Assembly (NCBI GenBank): GCA_947497755.1
Contig: CANMHT010000003.1
Location: forward strand, 305,442 to 369,441
Length of the DNA stretch: 64,000 nucleotides
Source of the DNA: an uncultured Polaribacter sp.
GTDB taxonomy: Bacteria > Bacteroidota > Bacteroidia > Flavobacteriales > Flavobacteriaceae
Direction: 5' to 3'
Shown: positions 44,390 through 54,134 of the stretch, in pieces
Numbering within the stretch: position 1 is the stretch's first letter
Layout of the letters: each line of letters opens with the position of its first letter
Notes under the pieces: generated by a model
The model's database searches: none
Seen by the model: only the letters and a program-made list of their open reading frames with translations
What the model was told of the DNA's origin: nothing
Made by a program: the position numbers and the translations under genes

Positions 44390-46195
44390 ATGGCAACATT
44401 TTTAGAATTAGGGCTTAAAGAGGAAATCAAAAAAGCCTTAACAGATTTAGGGTACGAAAAACCTACAGTTATTCAAGAAAAAGCAATTCCACAGGTCATT
44501 GCTTCTACACAAGATTTAAAAGCTTTTGCTCAAACAGGAACTGGAAAAACAGCTGCTTTTAGCTTACCAATTTTAGAGCAAATAGATGCTGACAGCAAAC
44601 AAACTCAAGCAGTGATACTTTCTCCAACAAGAGAATTAGCTGTGCAAATTGGAAATAACATCAAAGATTTTTCTAAGTATTTACCTAATGTAAAAGTTAC
44701 AACAGTATACGGTGGAGCTAATATTGAAGAGCAAATTCGTTCTTTAAAAAAAGGATCACAGATTGTTGTTGGAACTCCAGGTAGAACTGTAGATTTAATT
44801 AAGCGTAGAGCTTTAAAGTTAGGAAACATTCGCTGGGTAGTCTTAGACGAAGCCGATGAAATGTTAAACATGGGATTTAAAGATGAATTGGATCAGGTTT
44901 TAGATGTAACTCCTGAGGATAAACAAACATTACTTTTCTCTGCAACATTTCCAAGAGAAGTTGAAGCTATTGCGGCAAACTATATGCACAATCCAATAGA
45001 AGTTTCTTCTGGACAAAAAAATGAAGGTTCTAATGATGTAACTCATCAATTTTATTTGGTAAATGAAAGAACTCGTTACCCTGCATTAAAAAGAATTGCA
45101 GATGTTAATACTAACATTTATGCAATTGTTTTCTGTAGAACCAGAAGAGAAACTCAAGAAGTAGCTAATAACCTTATCAAAGATGGTTATAATGCTGATG
45201 CTTTACACGGAGATCTTTCTCAAGCGCAAAGAGATAGCGTTATGGAGAAGTTTAGAAAGAAAAACATTCAGATTTTAGTAGCTACAGATGTAGCTGCACG
45301 TGGATTGGATGTTAATAACCTAACACATGTTATCAATCATAAATTACCAGATCAGATAGAAAACTATACTCATAGAAGTGGTAGAACAGGTAGAGCTGGT
45401 AACAAGGGAGTTTCTATTGCATTAGTTAATAATAAAGACAAAGGTAAACTACGTCCAATAGAGCGAATCATAAAAAAGAAGTTTGTTCAAACTCCTATTC
45501 CATCTGGAAAAGAAATTTGTCAAAATCAGTTAATGCACTTAATAGACAAAGTGCAAAATAGTGAAGTAAATGAAAGTCAGATTGAAGAATTCTTACCAAA
45601 CATTTATGAAAAACTTTCAGAGTTAAGTAGAGAAGAATTGATTAAAAAGTTTGTGTCATTAGAATTTAACTCATTCTTATCTTATTATGAAAATGCTGAA
45701 GATTTAAATAATCTTTCTTCAAAAAGAGATAGTTCTGGAAGAGGAAGAAGTGATTCAGAAAACATGACTCGTTTCTTTATCAATATTGGACGAAAAGACA
45801 GTTTAAATCCGGCTAGATTAATTGGTTTAATTAACGATCAAAGAATTACTGATAATATAGAAATTGGAGCTATTGATATTTTAGATACTTTTTCTTTTTT
45901 CGAGATTGACAAAAACTTTGAAACTGCTGCCTTGGCTGCATTCGAAGCCAATGAACCTGAGTTTAGTGGTAGAAGTGTAAATATTGAAATTACTAAAAAA
46001 GAAAGATCTGGTGGTGGAAGACGCCGTGGTGGAGATAGAGGCAGAAGAAGAAATTCTGATGCTAAAAGTGGATTTGGAAGAAAGAGAAAAGATGCAAATG
46101 ACTCTTCTGGAAGAAGACGTTCTTCTGGATCTACAGATAATAGAGCCAAAGACAAAAGAACTGGCGGATTTGGAAGAAGACGCAGAAAGAGATAA
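44390..46195 (+). CDS. DEAD-box ATP-dependent RNA helicase (DeaD/CsdA-like)
   Basis: RNA helicase of about 601 residues. The start at 44390 (MATFLELGLKEEIKKALTDLGY) begins the Q-motif region; the 8-codon extension from 44366 would run through a hairpin. Motifs in order are AQTGTGKTAA, PTRELAVQ, GTPGRTVDL, VLDEADEML, SAT, IVFCRTRRE, ATDVAARGLDVNN and HRSGRTGRAG. A DbpA-type RNA-binding RRM (about 460-540) and an Arg/Gly/Ser-rich tail (about 545-601) follow, as in DeaD/CsdA. It unwinds RNA in ribosome assembly and decay, often induced in the cold. Confidence 0.95.
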   Translation: MATFLELGLKEEIKKALTDLGYEKPTVIQEKAIPQVIASTQDLKAFAQTGTGKTAAFSLPILEQIDADSKQTQAVILSPTRELAVQIGNNIKDFSKYLPNVKVTTVYGGANIEEQIRSLKKGSQIVVGTPGRTVDLIKRRALKLGNIRWVVLDEADEMLNMGFKDELDQVLDVTPEDKQTLLFSATFPREVEAIAANYMHNPIEVSSGQKNEGSNDVTHQFYLVNERTRYPALKRIADVNTNIYAIVFCRTRRETQEVANNLIKDGYNADALHGDLSQAQRDSVMEKFRKKNIQILVATDVAARGLDVNNLTHVINHKLPDQIENYTHRSGRTGRAGNKGVSIALVNNKDKGKLRPIERIIKKKFVQTPIPSGKEICQNQLMHLIDKVQNSEVNESQIEEFLPNIYEKLSELSREELIKKFVSLEFNSFLSYYENAEDLNNLSSKRDSSGRGRSDSENMTRFFINIGRKDSLNPARLIGLINDQRITDNIEIGAIDILDTFSFFEIDKNFETAALAAFEANEPEFSGRSVNIEITKKERSGGGRRRGGDRGRRRNSDAKSGFGRKRKDANDSSGRRRSSGSTDNRAKDKRTGGFGRRRRKR

Positions 46196-46197
46196 AC

Positions 46198-46231
46198 AAA
46201 AAAGCCTCAAGTGAAAACTTGAGGCTTTTTT
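46198..46231. terminator. Bidirectional terminator after the helicase gene
   Basis: Stem AAGCCTCAAGT (46202-46212) and its complement 46217-46227, with a GAAA loop and flanking A and T runs. It lies between the helicase stop and the convergent acyltransferase-type gene. Confidence 0.92.
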
Positions 46232-46250
46232 GTTTATTTATCTTATTGGA

Positions 46251-47504
46251 CTATGCACTCATAATTGCAGCTGCCATTCTTTTATATACTCCACTTTCTA
46301 ACTTAGTTCTAATTCCAGAAAATGCAGCAATCGTTTCATCAATATCTTCTTGTGTGTGAGTTGCAGTTGGAATTAATCGTAAAATAATTAATCCTTTCGG
46401 AATTACAGGATATACTACAATAGAACAGAAAACACCATAGTTTTCACGTAAATCATTTACCATTGCCATTGCTTCTGGAATATCTCCTTTTAAAAATACT
46501 GGTGTAATACAAGTTTGAGTTGTCCCTAAATCAAAACCTGCTTCACGTAATCCATTTTGTAAAGCATTTGTATTCGCCCATAATTTTTCTTTTAATTCAG
46601 GCATTGTACGCAACATGTCCAAACGTTTTAATGCTCCTTTTACCATTGGCATTGGTAAAGACTTTGCAAACATTTGAGAACGCATGTTGTATTGTAAATA
46701 CTGAATTACATCTTTATCTCCAGCAAAAAAAGCTCCGATACCAGCCATCGATTTAGCAAAAGTGGCAAAATATACATCAATACCATCTTGTACTCCTTGC
46801 TCAAAACCTGTTCCTTTTCCTCCTTCTCCTAAAGTTCCAAAACCATGCGCATCATCTACTAACAATCTAAAATTATATTGTTCTTTTAATGCTACAATTT
46901 CTTTCAATCTTCCTTGTTCTCCACGCATACCAAAAACACCTTCAGAAACCACTAAGATTCCGCCTCCAGTTTTTTCAGCCATTTTAGTTGCACGCTTTAA
47001 GTTTTTCTCAAAACTTTCCATATCATTGTGCTTGTATACAAAACGTTTACCAGAATGCAAACGAACACCATCAATAATACATGCATGTGTATCCATATCA
47101 TATACAATGATATCATCTTTTGCTACCAAAGCATCAATAGCAGAAACCATTCCTTGGTAACCAAAGTTTACTAAATACGCAGCTTCCTTATCAACAAACT
47201 CTGCACATTCTCTTTCTAATTGTTCATGGTATTTTGTGTGACCAGACATCATTCTAGCTCCCATTGGGTAAGCCATTCCGTGTTCTAACGCAGCTTCTCC
47301 ATCAACTTTTAAAACCTCTGGATGATTTGCTAAACCTAAGTAATCATTGATACTCCAAGTAACCACTTTCTTTCCGTTAAAAGACATTCTATTAGAAATT
47401 GGACCTTCTAATTTTGGAAATACATAGTATCCTTCTGCCTTCTCCGCCCATTTTCCTAATGGTCCTTTATCTCCTTTTATTCTGTCAAATAGATCTTTCG
47501 TCAT
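46251..47504 (-). CDS. Alpha-oxoamine synthase family PLP enzyme, candidate cysteate acyltransferase or serine palmitoyltransferase
   Basis: PLP-dependent acyltransferase of about 417 residues. The start at 47504 (MTKDLFDRIKGDKGPLGKW) matches close flavobacterial relatives as I remember them; the longer ORF adds an 11-codon tail. Family features are SINDYLGLANHPEV, a GxRMMSGH patch (MGARMMSGHTKYHE), DDAHGFGTLGEGGKG and the PLP lysine in TFAKSMAGIGAFFAGD. Alpha-oxoamine synthases condense an amino acid with an acyl-CoA or acyl-ACP. In Flavobacteriaceae this subtype is associated with sulfonolipid (capnine) synthesis from cysteate; glycine or serine are alternatives. The adjacent cysteine-synthase-like gene supports the first idea. 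Confidence 0.82.
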   Translation of the reverse strand: MTKDLFDRIKGDKGPLGKWAEKAEGYYVFPKLEGPISNRMSFNGKKVVTWSINDYLGLANHPEVLKVDGEAALEHGMAYPMGARMMSGHTKYHEQLERECAEFVDKEAAYLVNFGYQGMVSAIDALVAKDDIIVYDMDTHACIIDGVRLHSGKRFVYKHNDMESFEKNLKRATKMAEKTGGGILVVSEGVFGMRGEQGRLKEIVALKEQYNFRLLVDDAHGFGTLGEGGKGTGFEQGVQDGIDVYFATFAKSMAGIGAFFAGDKDVIQYLQYNMRSQMFAKSLPMPMVKGALKRLDMLRTMPELKEKLWANTNALQNGLREAGFDLGTTQTCITPVFLKGDIPEAMAMVNDLRENYGVFCSIVVYPVIPKGLIILRLIPTATHTQEDIDETIAAFSGIRTKLESGVYKRMAAAIMSA

Positions 47505-47566
47505 CTTATTGTATCTTGATTTTTTTTCAGAATGCAAATTAACTGATTTTTTAGCAGTATTTCAAA

Positions 47567-47598
47567 TAAAAAGCCTCTGATGTGCAGAGGCCTTTTAT
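47567..47598. terminator. Terminator between the two PLP-enzyme genes
   Basis: AAAGCCTCTG and its complement around a short TGATGTGC-like centre (about 47570-47596), with A and T runs outside. On the minus strand it lies directly after the cysteine-synthase-like stop, so the two PLP-enzyme genes are at least partly separate transcription units. Confidence 0.75.
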
Positions 47599-47625
47599 TA
47601 TTTTTTATATTTTAATTTGATTTTT

Positions 47626-48633
47626 TTACTCTAAAAATCCTTGTTCTTTCATCCAAGCTTCACTATAAATTTTGTTCATGTATCTCGATCCATGATCTGG
47701 GAAAACGAGCACTACCACGCTCTCTTCAGAAAAATATCCTTTAGCATTGTATTGAAATGCTGCTTGCATTACTGCTCCACTTGTATAACCAGGAAAAATT
47801 CCTTCTTTAGTTACTATATCTCTTGCTGCTAAAGCTGCTTCTTTATCTGTAACTTTTTCATAGATATCTATGACATCAAAATTAGTAGCAGTTGGAATCA
47901 AATTCTTTCCTAAACCTTCAATTCGATATGGATAAATTTCGTTTTCATCGATCTCTTTTGTTTCATGATACTTTTTTAAAATAGAACCAAAAGCATCTAC
48001 TGCCAATATTTTTATTGCTGAGTTTTGCTCTTTTAAATATTTTCCGATTCCAGAAATAGTACCTCCTGTTCCACTTGCCACAACAACATGTGTTACTTTT
48101 CCTTTGGTTTGCTCCCAAATTTCTGGCCCTGTTGAATGGTAATGAGCATCTGCATTTAACTCATTAAAATATTGGTTAATATATACAGAACCTGGCGTTT
48201 CTCTATGGATTCTTTTTGCTACTTCGTAATAAGATCTTGGATCGTCTGCAGCTACATTTGCTGGACAAACATGTACCTCTGCTCCCATCGTTTTTAGCAT
48301 ATCTATCTTATCCTGAGAAGATTTTGAACTTACTGCTAAAATACATTTATACCCTTTTACCATGCTAATCATAGCCAAGCTAAACCCTGTGTTTCCAGAA
48401 GTTGTTTCTACGATAGTATCTCCAGGTTTAATAATCCCTTTCTTTTCTGCATCTTCAATAATATGAATTGCAATTCGGTCTTTTGCTGAATGTCCAGGGT
48501 TAAAAGATTCTAGTTTTGCAAAATAGCTTCCTTTTAAATCTTTTGTAATTCGATGTAATTGAACTAATGGTGTTTGACCTACTAATTCTAAAATGTTTTG
48601 AGTAATCTCTTTATTTCTTGTCATACTATTCAT
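47626..48633 (-). CDS. Cysteine synthase/cystathionine beta-synthase family PLP enzyme
   Basis: Fold-type II PLP enzyme of 335 residues, longer than a typical O-acetylserine sulfhydrylase. It has the PLP lysine in [12 protein letters not shown], the [12 protein letters not shown] loop, the phosphate-binding [11 protein letters not shown] and the [12 protein letters not shown] segment. It could make cysteine from an activated serine, cystathionine, or cysteate from phosphoserine and sulfite; sequence does not decide. It lies next to a putative cysteate acyltransferase gene, which makes the cysteate idea attractive. It ends 10 bases from the S9 peptidase gene on the same strand. Confidence 0.85.
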   Translation of the reverse strand: MNSMTRNKEITQNILELVGQTPLVQLHRITKDLKGSYFAKLESFNPGHSAKDRIAIHIIEDAEKKGIIKPGDTIVETTSGNTGFSLAMISMVKGYKCILAVSSKSSQDKIDMLKTMGAEVHVCPANVAADDPRSYYEVAKRIHRETPGSVYINQYFNELNADAHYHSTGPEIWEQTKGKVTHVVVASGTGGTISGIGKYLKEQNSAIKILAVDAFGSILKKYHETKEIDENEIYPYRIEGLGKNLIPTATNFDVIDIYEKVTDKEAALAARDIVTKEGIFPGYTSGAVMQAAFQYNAKGYFSEESVVVLVFPDHGSRYMNKIYSEAWMKEQGFLE

Positions 48634-48643
48634 TTGCTAACAA

Positions 48644-50809
48644 CTATTTTGCCTTATTTTCTAAATCTAAAATAAACGAATAGTCTCTAGCGGTTTCTTT
48701 TAATGCATTAAATCTACCTGAAGCACCTCCATGACCAGCTTCCATATTAGTATGCATTAGTAATATATTTGAATCTGTTTTTAACTCTCTTAATTTTGCC
48801 ACCCATTTTGCAGGTTCCCAGTATTGCACTTGACTATCCCAATAACCAGTAGTAACTAACATATTAGGATAAACCTTGGCTTTTACTTGATCATATGGAG
48901 AATAACTCTTGATATAATCGTAATAGATTTTGTTTTTCGGATTTCCCCATTCGTCAAACTCTCCTGTAGTTAGAGGAATACTCTCATCTAACATGGTAGA
49001 AATCACATCAACAAAAGGAACAGCAGCAATAATACCATTGTATAATTCAGGATTCATATTGGCAATAGCTCCCATCAATAAACCTCCGGCAGAACCTCCC
49101 ATTGCATATAAATGCTTTACTGATGTATAATTATTGGCTATTAAATATTTAGAACAATCTATAAAATCTGTAAATGTATTTTTCTTTGTTAACAATTTAC
49201 CATCTTCGTACCATTGTCTACCTAAATATTCACTTCCTCTAATATGTGCTAAAGCATAAACAAAACCTCTATCTAATAAGCTTAAACGTACCGTACTAAA
49301 ACTATCTGGAATAGTGTAACCGTAAGAACCATATGCATATTGTAAAACTGGAGTATTCTCATTTAGCTCTGTATCTTTTCTATACACTAAAGATATCGCC
49401 ACTTTCTTTCCGTCTCTTGCTGTTGCCCAAACACGTTTACTGGTATAATTGTTTTTATCAAAAGTACCGCCTAAAACTTCTTGTTCTTTCTGTAAGATTT
49501 TAGACTGATCTTTCATATTAAAATCTATCACAGAGTTTGGTGTAGTCATAGAGTTATAAGAATACCTAAGTAACTCTGAATCAAAATCTGGATTTGCATA
49601 AACATCTACAGTATACGTTTCTTCATCAAAAGGCAAATAATAATCTTCTGAATTGTCCCAACGTTTTATTCTTATCTTGTTTAAACCATTGTTACGTTCT
49701 TCTAAAACCAAGTAGTCTTTAAAAATAGAAATATCTTCTAATAATGTATCTTCTCTATGTGGAATCACATCAACCCAATTCTCTTTTGATGGTTTGCTAA
49801 CTGGCGTTTTCATCAATTTAAAATTGGTTGCATTGTCTTTATTTGTCAAAAGATAAAAGAAATCTCCATAATGCGAAACACTATATTCCAAATCTCTTTC
49901 TCTCTTCTGAACAATTTTCAACTCACTTGTTGGACTATTTGCATCCAAGAATCGATACTCTGTTGAAACTGTACTATAAGAAGCAATAACAATATAATCG
50001 TTCGATTTTGTTTTTGCGATTCCCACATTAAAAGTATCGTCTTTTTCATGATACACCTCTACATCTTCAGAAGCATCGGTTCCTAAAACATGCTTATAAA
50101 TCTTATAACTTCTTAAAGAAACGGGATCTTTTTTGGTATAAAACAATGATTTATTATCATTAGCCCAAACAGAACCTCCTGTAGTATTGGTAATTTTATC
50201 TTTATATATTTCTCCTGTAACTAAGTTTTTTACTTGAATTACATACTGTCTCCTACTCACAGTATCTACAGCAAAAGCTACCAATTCGTTATTAGTACTT
50301 ACATTCAATCCTCCTAATTGAAAGTAATCGTGTCCTTTTGCCAATTCATTTACATCAAACAATAATTGTTCTTCTGCTTCTAATGAGGATTTCTTTCTAG
50401 TAAAAATTGGATACTGTCCTCCTTTTCTATACTTGGTTATATAAAAATACCCGTTCTTTTTGTAGGGAACAGATTCGTCATCTTCTTTAATACGAGATTT
50501 CATCTCTTCAAAAAGTTGATCTTTAAAATCTAATGTATGTGCTGTTATTTGACTGTAATACTCATTTTCTGCATCCAAATAATTCAATACTTTTTGAGTT
50601 TGCTCATCTTTAGTTGCTGCATTTTTCTGCTGATCAGACAATCGCATCCAAAAATAGTTGTCAATTCTAATATCACCATGCATTTCTAGTTCTGTAGGAA
50701 TCTTTTCTGCTTTCGGCGGCTTTATCGAAGTATTTACCATTGAATCATTTTTACAAGAGGATGCAAAAATAAGACTAAATGCGATAGCAGAAAATAATAA
50801 TCTCCTCAT
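48644..50809 (-). CDS. S9-family oligopeptidase B-like peptidase, lipoprotein
   Basis: Serine oligopeptidase of about 721 residues. The start at 50809 (MRRLLFSAIAFSLIFASSCK) gives a lipoprotein signal with Cys after SS; the longer ORF adds 14 codons. A seven-bladed propeller (about 60-440) precedes an alpha/beta-hydrolase domain with YGSYGYTIPDSF, the nucleophile GGSAGGLLMG, an Asp in TTGYWDSQVQYW and His in TNMEAGHGGASGRF. Oligopeptidase B cleaves after Arg/Lys in short peptides. The lipoprotein anchor suggests a periplasmic or surface location, common in Bacteroidota. Confidence 0.93.
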   Translation of the reverse strand: MRRLLFSAIAFSLIFASSCKNDSMVNTSIKPPKAEKIPTELEMHGDIRIDNYFWMRLSDQQKNAATKDEQTQKVLNYLDAENEYYSQITAHTLDFKDQLFEEMKSRIKEDDESVPYKKNGYFYITKYRKGGQYPIFTRKKSSLEAEEQLLFDVNELAKGHDYFQLGGLNVSTNNELVAFAVDTVSRRQYVIQVKNLVTGEIYKDKITNTTGGSVWANDNKSLFYTKKDPVSLRSYKIYKHVLGTDASEDVEVYHEKDDTFNVGIAKTKSNDYIVIASYSTVSTEYRFLDANSPTSELKIVQKRERDLEYSVSHYGDFFYLLTNKDNATNFKLMKTPVSKPSKENWVDVIPHREDTLLEDISIFKDYLVLEERNNGLNKIRIKRWDNSEDYYLPFDEETYTVDVYANPDFDSELLRYSYNSMTTPNSVIDFNMKDQSKILQKEQEVLGGTFDKNNYTSKRVWATARDGKKVAISLVYRKDTELNENTPVLQYAYGSYGYTIPDSFSTVRLSLLDRGFVYALAHIRGSEYLGRQWYEDGKLLTKKNTFTDFIDCSKYLIANNYTSVKHLYAMGGSAGGLLMGAIANMNPELYNGIIAAVPFVDVISTMLDESIPLTTGEFDEWGNPKNKIYYDYIKSYSPYDQVKAKVYPNMLVTTGYWDSQVQYWEPAKWVAKLRELKTDSNILLMHTNMEAGHGGASGRFNALKETARDYSFILDLENKAK

Positions 50810-50820
50810 TTTTAATATTT

Positions 50821-50848
50821 TTTGATTAGCGTGAAAATAGTAAATTTG
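50821..50848 (+). promoter_or_regulatory. Candidate promoter of the YbaB gene
   Basis: TTTG at 50821-50824 and TAAATTTG at 50841-50848 with a 16-base spacer match the Bacteroidota -33/-7 pattern. The start codon follows 26 bases later. Confidence 0.6.
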
Positions 50849-50873
50849 CAACAGATTCTAAAAAGACTACATT

Positions 50874-51197
50874 ATGTTTGGAGATATGGCCGGAATGATG
50901 GGCAAATTAAAAGAAGCTCAACAAAAAGTTGAAGAAACAAAAGCACGTTTAAATCATGTGTTAATAGATGAAAAATCATCGAATGGAAAAGTACAAGTTA
51001 CTGTTACCGCTAACAGAGAAATAAAAGCCATTCAGATTGATGAAAGCTTGTTAAATGACGCTGAAGAATTAGAAGATTATTTAATCATGACATTGAATAA
51101 AGCTATTCAAAGAGCATCTGAAATTAACGAACAAGAATTGGCTTTAGCAGCTAAAAGCGGAATGCCAAATATTCCTGGAATGGATTTATTTAAATAG
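50874..51197 (+). CDS. YbaB/EbfC nucleoid-associated protein
   Basis: DNA-binding nucleoid-associated protein of 107 residues. It starts [30 protein letters not shown] and has the central [21 protein letters not shown] typical of the EbfC/YbaB fold, ending in a Gly/Met/Pro-rich tail ([12 protein letters not shown]). In many bacteria it lies next to dnaX-recR; here it is divergent from the S9 peptidase instead. It probably binds DNA as a dimer and influences expression. Confidence 0.93.
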   Translation: MFGDMAGMMGKLKEAQQKVEETKARLNHVLIDEKSSNGKVQVTVTANREIKAIQIDESLLNDAEELEDYLIMTLNKAIQRASEINEQELALAAKSGMPNIPGMDLFK

Positions 51198-51263
51198 TAA
51201 CGAGAGTTTAGAATAATTCTTCGTTTATTTCGTTAAAAAATTGCACGAAAACACATCTGTATC

Positions 51264-53831
51264 ATGAAATTGAAAAAGGTATTAAAATGGACAGGAATCA
51301 GTCTTGCTATTCTGATCATTATATTAGCAGTTACTCCTTATCTTTTTAAAGATAAAATACAATCTATGGTTGCTAAAACCATTAACGATAACGTAAATGC
51401 AACCGTTACTTTTGATAATATAAGCTTAAGTTTATTTCGCAATTTTCCTAAAGCAAGCTTAACTATAGATAAATTGAGCATACAAAATCATACTCCTTTT
51501 AAAGGTGATACACTTTTTTATGCTGAACATATTGGTTTAAAAATGAGCATTGGAGAAATCTTTAAAAGTGCTTCTGAAACGTTAGACATTACAAGTATTA
51601 CTGCGAATAATAGTACATTAAACATTCATACGAATGAAAATGGTGAAGCTAATTTTGACATTGCAAAGAAAACAGAAAGTAGCACTACTAAAACTGCTAC
51701 AGAATCTTCTCCATTTTCGCTTAGTATACAAGAATATTCCTTTCAAAATTTACATTTAAATTACATCAATGATGTTTCAAAAATACAGTTGTCTTTAAAA
51801 GAGCTGTATCATACTGGCAAAGGGGACTTTACTTCTGAAATTTTAGATTTAGACACCCAGTCTAAAGCATATATTTCACTGGCAATGAACGGTAGTAATT
51901 ATTTAAATAATGTACAGCTTTCTTTGGATGCAATTATCGGAATTAACCTTAAAAATAACCGCTATACTTTTAAAGAAAATAAAGCTTTTATCAATCAGTT
52001 GCCTTTAGCTTTTAATGGTTTTATTCAACTTGTTGATAAAGGACAATTATATGATCTATCATTTGACACACCTACTTCGAATTTTAAAAATTTATTAGCC
52101 TTAGTTCCTCAAAAATTTTCTGGAAATTTGGCCAAAGTAACTACTGCAGGTAATTTTAATTTTAATGGAAAAGTAAACGGATTATTGAGTGAGGAAACGA
52201 TTCCTAAATTTACTATTGACATTGCCTCTTCTAACGCCATGTTTAAGTATGCAGATTTACCTAAAGCGGTCCAAAACATTAATATTAGTAGCAAAATTTC
52301 GAATGTTACAGGAAATAGCAATGATACCAAGATTGATGTAACAAAGTTATCTTTTACCATAGACAAAGATGTTTTTAATGCCCAAGGAAATATTTACAAC
52401 CTCGTAAAAAATCCAACCGTTAATCTTACTGCTGATGGTAGTATTAATTTAGCAAATATTGCGAAGGTTTATCCAATTGATTTACAAAAAAATATTAGCG
52501 GTATTGTACAAGCTAATGTAAATACAAACTTTGATATGAATGCTGTTCAAAGTGGAAACTATGAAAAAATCAATAATAAAGGAACCATTCAGCTTAACGA
52601 CTTTGTTTATAAAGGAAAAGAACTGTCACATCCTTTTGTTATTAAAAAATCGAAAGTAACTTTTAATCCAAAACAGGTGCAACTTTCTTCTTTTACAGCC
52701 AAAACAGGAAGTTCTGATATGAAAGTTTCTGGAAATCTAGATAACTTCTATGGATTTCTTTTTAGAAAAGAGGAATTAAAAGGAAACTTTAATTTACATT
52801 CAAACTTTTTTAAAGTTGCAGACTTTATAAGTACTGCTATTGACAGTTCACAAACTACTCAAAACAAAACAGCTACAGAAAGTATTGTTAAAATCCCTGC
52901 TTTTTTAAACTGTTCATTTACAGCAAAAGCAGACAAAGTTGTTTATGATAATTTAAACCTATCTAAAGTAAGCGGAGCCTTATTTCTTAAAAATGAGACG
53001 GTAGAATTAAAGAATTTGAAAATGGGAATTTTTGGAGGAAACATAGGTATGAATGGTACTATTTCTACCAAAGAAAAGACTCCAACATTTTCTATGGATT
53101 TAGGCTTAAAAGGTTTAAACATTTCTGATTCTTTTTCGCAAATTGAAATGCTTTCTTCAATAGCTCCAATTGCTAATACTATTGAGGGTAAGTTTAACTC
53201 TACAATCAATTTATCTGGGAACTTAACCCAAGAAATGACACCAGACATCAACTCAATTTCTGGAGATTTATTGGGACAATTAATCAATAGCAAGGTAACA
53301 CCGAAGAACTCAAAACTACTGAGTACATTAAGTTCTGAAATGAAGTTTTTAGACCTTAAAAAGTTAAACTTAAATGATGTAAAAGCCTTTTTATCTTTTA
53401 AAGATGGAAAAGTGCAACTAAAACCTTTTCAGGTTAAATACCAAGATGTAAAAATAGATATCAATGGTGCTCATGGTTTTAATCAACAAATGAACTACGA
53501 TTTAAAATTTCATTTACCAGCTAAATATTTTGGCAAAGAAGCGGCAAGTTATCTTTCTAAATTGAGTCCTAAATCTGCTAAAAAAATAACTACTGTTCCT
53601 GTTACTGCTTCTTTATCTGGGAGCTTTTCTAAACCAAATGTAACTACAGATATTCAACAAGCAACAACTAATTTAGTCAATCAATTAGTACAGCAACAAA
53701 AAAATGATTTAATTAGCAAAGGAAAATCTACCTTAACATCATTATTAAACGGAAAGAATTCTAAAGACAGTACCAAAACAAAAAAAGTAAGTACTATTTT
53801 AAATAGCCTGTTTGGTAAGAAGAAAAACTAA
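51264..53831 (+). CDS. AsmA-family protein
   Basis: Large AsmA-like protein of 855 residues with one N-terminal membrane helix (WTGISLAILIIILAVTPYLF). The N-terminal AsmA region contains VNATVTFDNISLSLFRNFPKASLTIDKLSIQNH, the family's usual start. Long stretches of beta strands follow (about 60-780). The AsmA C-terminal domain (about 560-740) has KNLKMGIFGGNIGMNGTIS and FQVKYQDVKIDINGAHGF. A Lys-rich end closes it. AsmA-like bridges span the envelope and are linked to lipid movement to the outer membrane; the partner here is unknown. Confidence 0.9.
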   Translation: MKLKKVLKWTGISLAILIIILAVTPYLFKDKIQSMVAKTINDNVNATVTFDNISLSLFRNFPKASLTIDKLSIQNHTPFKGDTLFYAEHIGLKMSIGEIFKSASETLDITSITANNSTLNIHTNENGEANFDIAKKTESSTTKTATESSPFSLSIQEYSFQNLHLNYINDVSKIQLSLKELYHTGKGDFTSEILDLDTQSKAYISLAMNGSNYLNNVQLSLDAIIGINLKNNRYTFKENKAFINQLPLAFNGFIQLVDKGQLYDLSFDTPTSNFKNLLALVPQKFSGNLAKVTTAGNFNFNGKVNGLLSEETIPKFTIDIASSNAMFKYADLPKAVQNINISSKISNVTGNSNDTKIDVTKLSFTIDKDVFNAQGNIYNLVKNPTVNLTADGSINLANIAKVYPIDLQKNISGIVQANVNTNFDMNAVQSGNYEKINNKGTIQLNDFVYKGKELSHPFVIKKSKVTFNPKQVQLSSFTAKTGSSDMKVSGNLDNFYGFLFRKEELKGNFNLHSNFFKVADFISTAIDSSQTTQNKTATESIVKIPAFLNCSFTAKADKVVYDNLNLSKVSGALFLKNETVELKNLKMGIFGGNIGMNGTISTKEKTPTFSMDLGLKGLNISDSFSQIEMLSSIAPIANTIEGKFNSTINLSGNLTQEMTPDINSISGDLLGQLINSKVTPKNSKLLSTLSSEMKFLDLKKLNLNDVKAFLSFKDGKVQLKPFQVKYQDVKIDINGAHGFNQQMNYDLKFHLPAKYFGKEAASYLSKLSPKSAKKITTVPVTASLSGSFSKPNVTTDIQQATTNLVNQLVQQQKNDLISKGKSTLTSLLNGKNSKDSTKTKKVSTILNSLFGKKKN

Positions 53832-53842
53832 ATCTTGCTCCT

Positions 53843-54115
53843 ATGGAAGAATACATGCTACCTTGCCTAAATAAAAAAATCTTTGGAGTAGATTGTTTGG
53901 GTTGTGGAATGCAACGTTCAATTTTGTTAATTACAAAAGGAGAGTTTATTGAAGCTTTTAAAATGTATCCTGCTATTTATACAATTCTGCTTTTCTTTGG
54001 ATTGGTGATTTACAATTTCTTTTTTAAAAAGAAGGTAAAATCAAAAATTATTTATAGCTTGGCTATTCTAAATATTGTAATCATCATTACAAGTTATATT
54101 TACAAAATTTATTAA
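53843..54115 (+). CDS. DUF2752 membrane protein
   Basis: Small membrane protein of 90 residues. The N-terminus has LPCLNKKIFGVDCLGCGMQRSILLI, the DUF2752 signature (C-x-x-K...G-x-x-C-x-G-C-G-x-x-R). Two hydrophobic segments (about 45-62 and 71-88) follow. The cysteine cluster could bind metal or form disulfides. Function unknown. It lies 11 bases after the AsmA gene and 19 before the CCC-motif gene, and this pairing with a CCC-motif protein is familiar in Flavobacteriaceae. Confidence 0.88.
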   Translation: MEEYMLPCLNKKIFGVDCLGCGMQRSILLITKGEFIEAFKMYPAIYTILLFFGLVIYNFFFKKKVKSKIIYSLAILNIVIIITSYIYKIY

Positions 54116-54134
54116 TTAACCCTAACTCAATATT

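Noticed and set aside
45838..46210. Antisense frames opposite the Arg/Gly-rich tail of the RNA helicase
   Set aside because: The repetitive codons of the tail create Ser/Leu-rich frames on the other strand; no start signal or family likeness.
46762..47160. Plus-strand frame of 132 codons opposite the alpha-oxoamine synthase gene
   Set aside because: Fully inside a well-supported gene on the other strand, with Pro/Ser/Lys-rich, unlikely protein composition.
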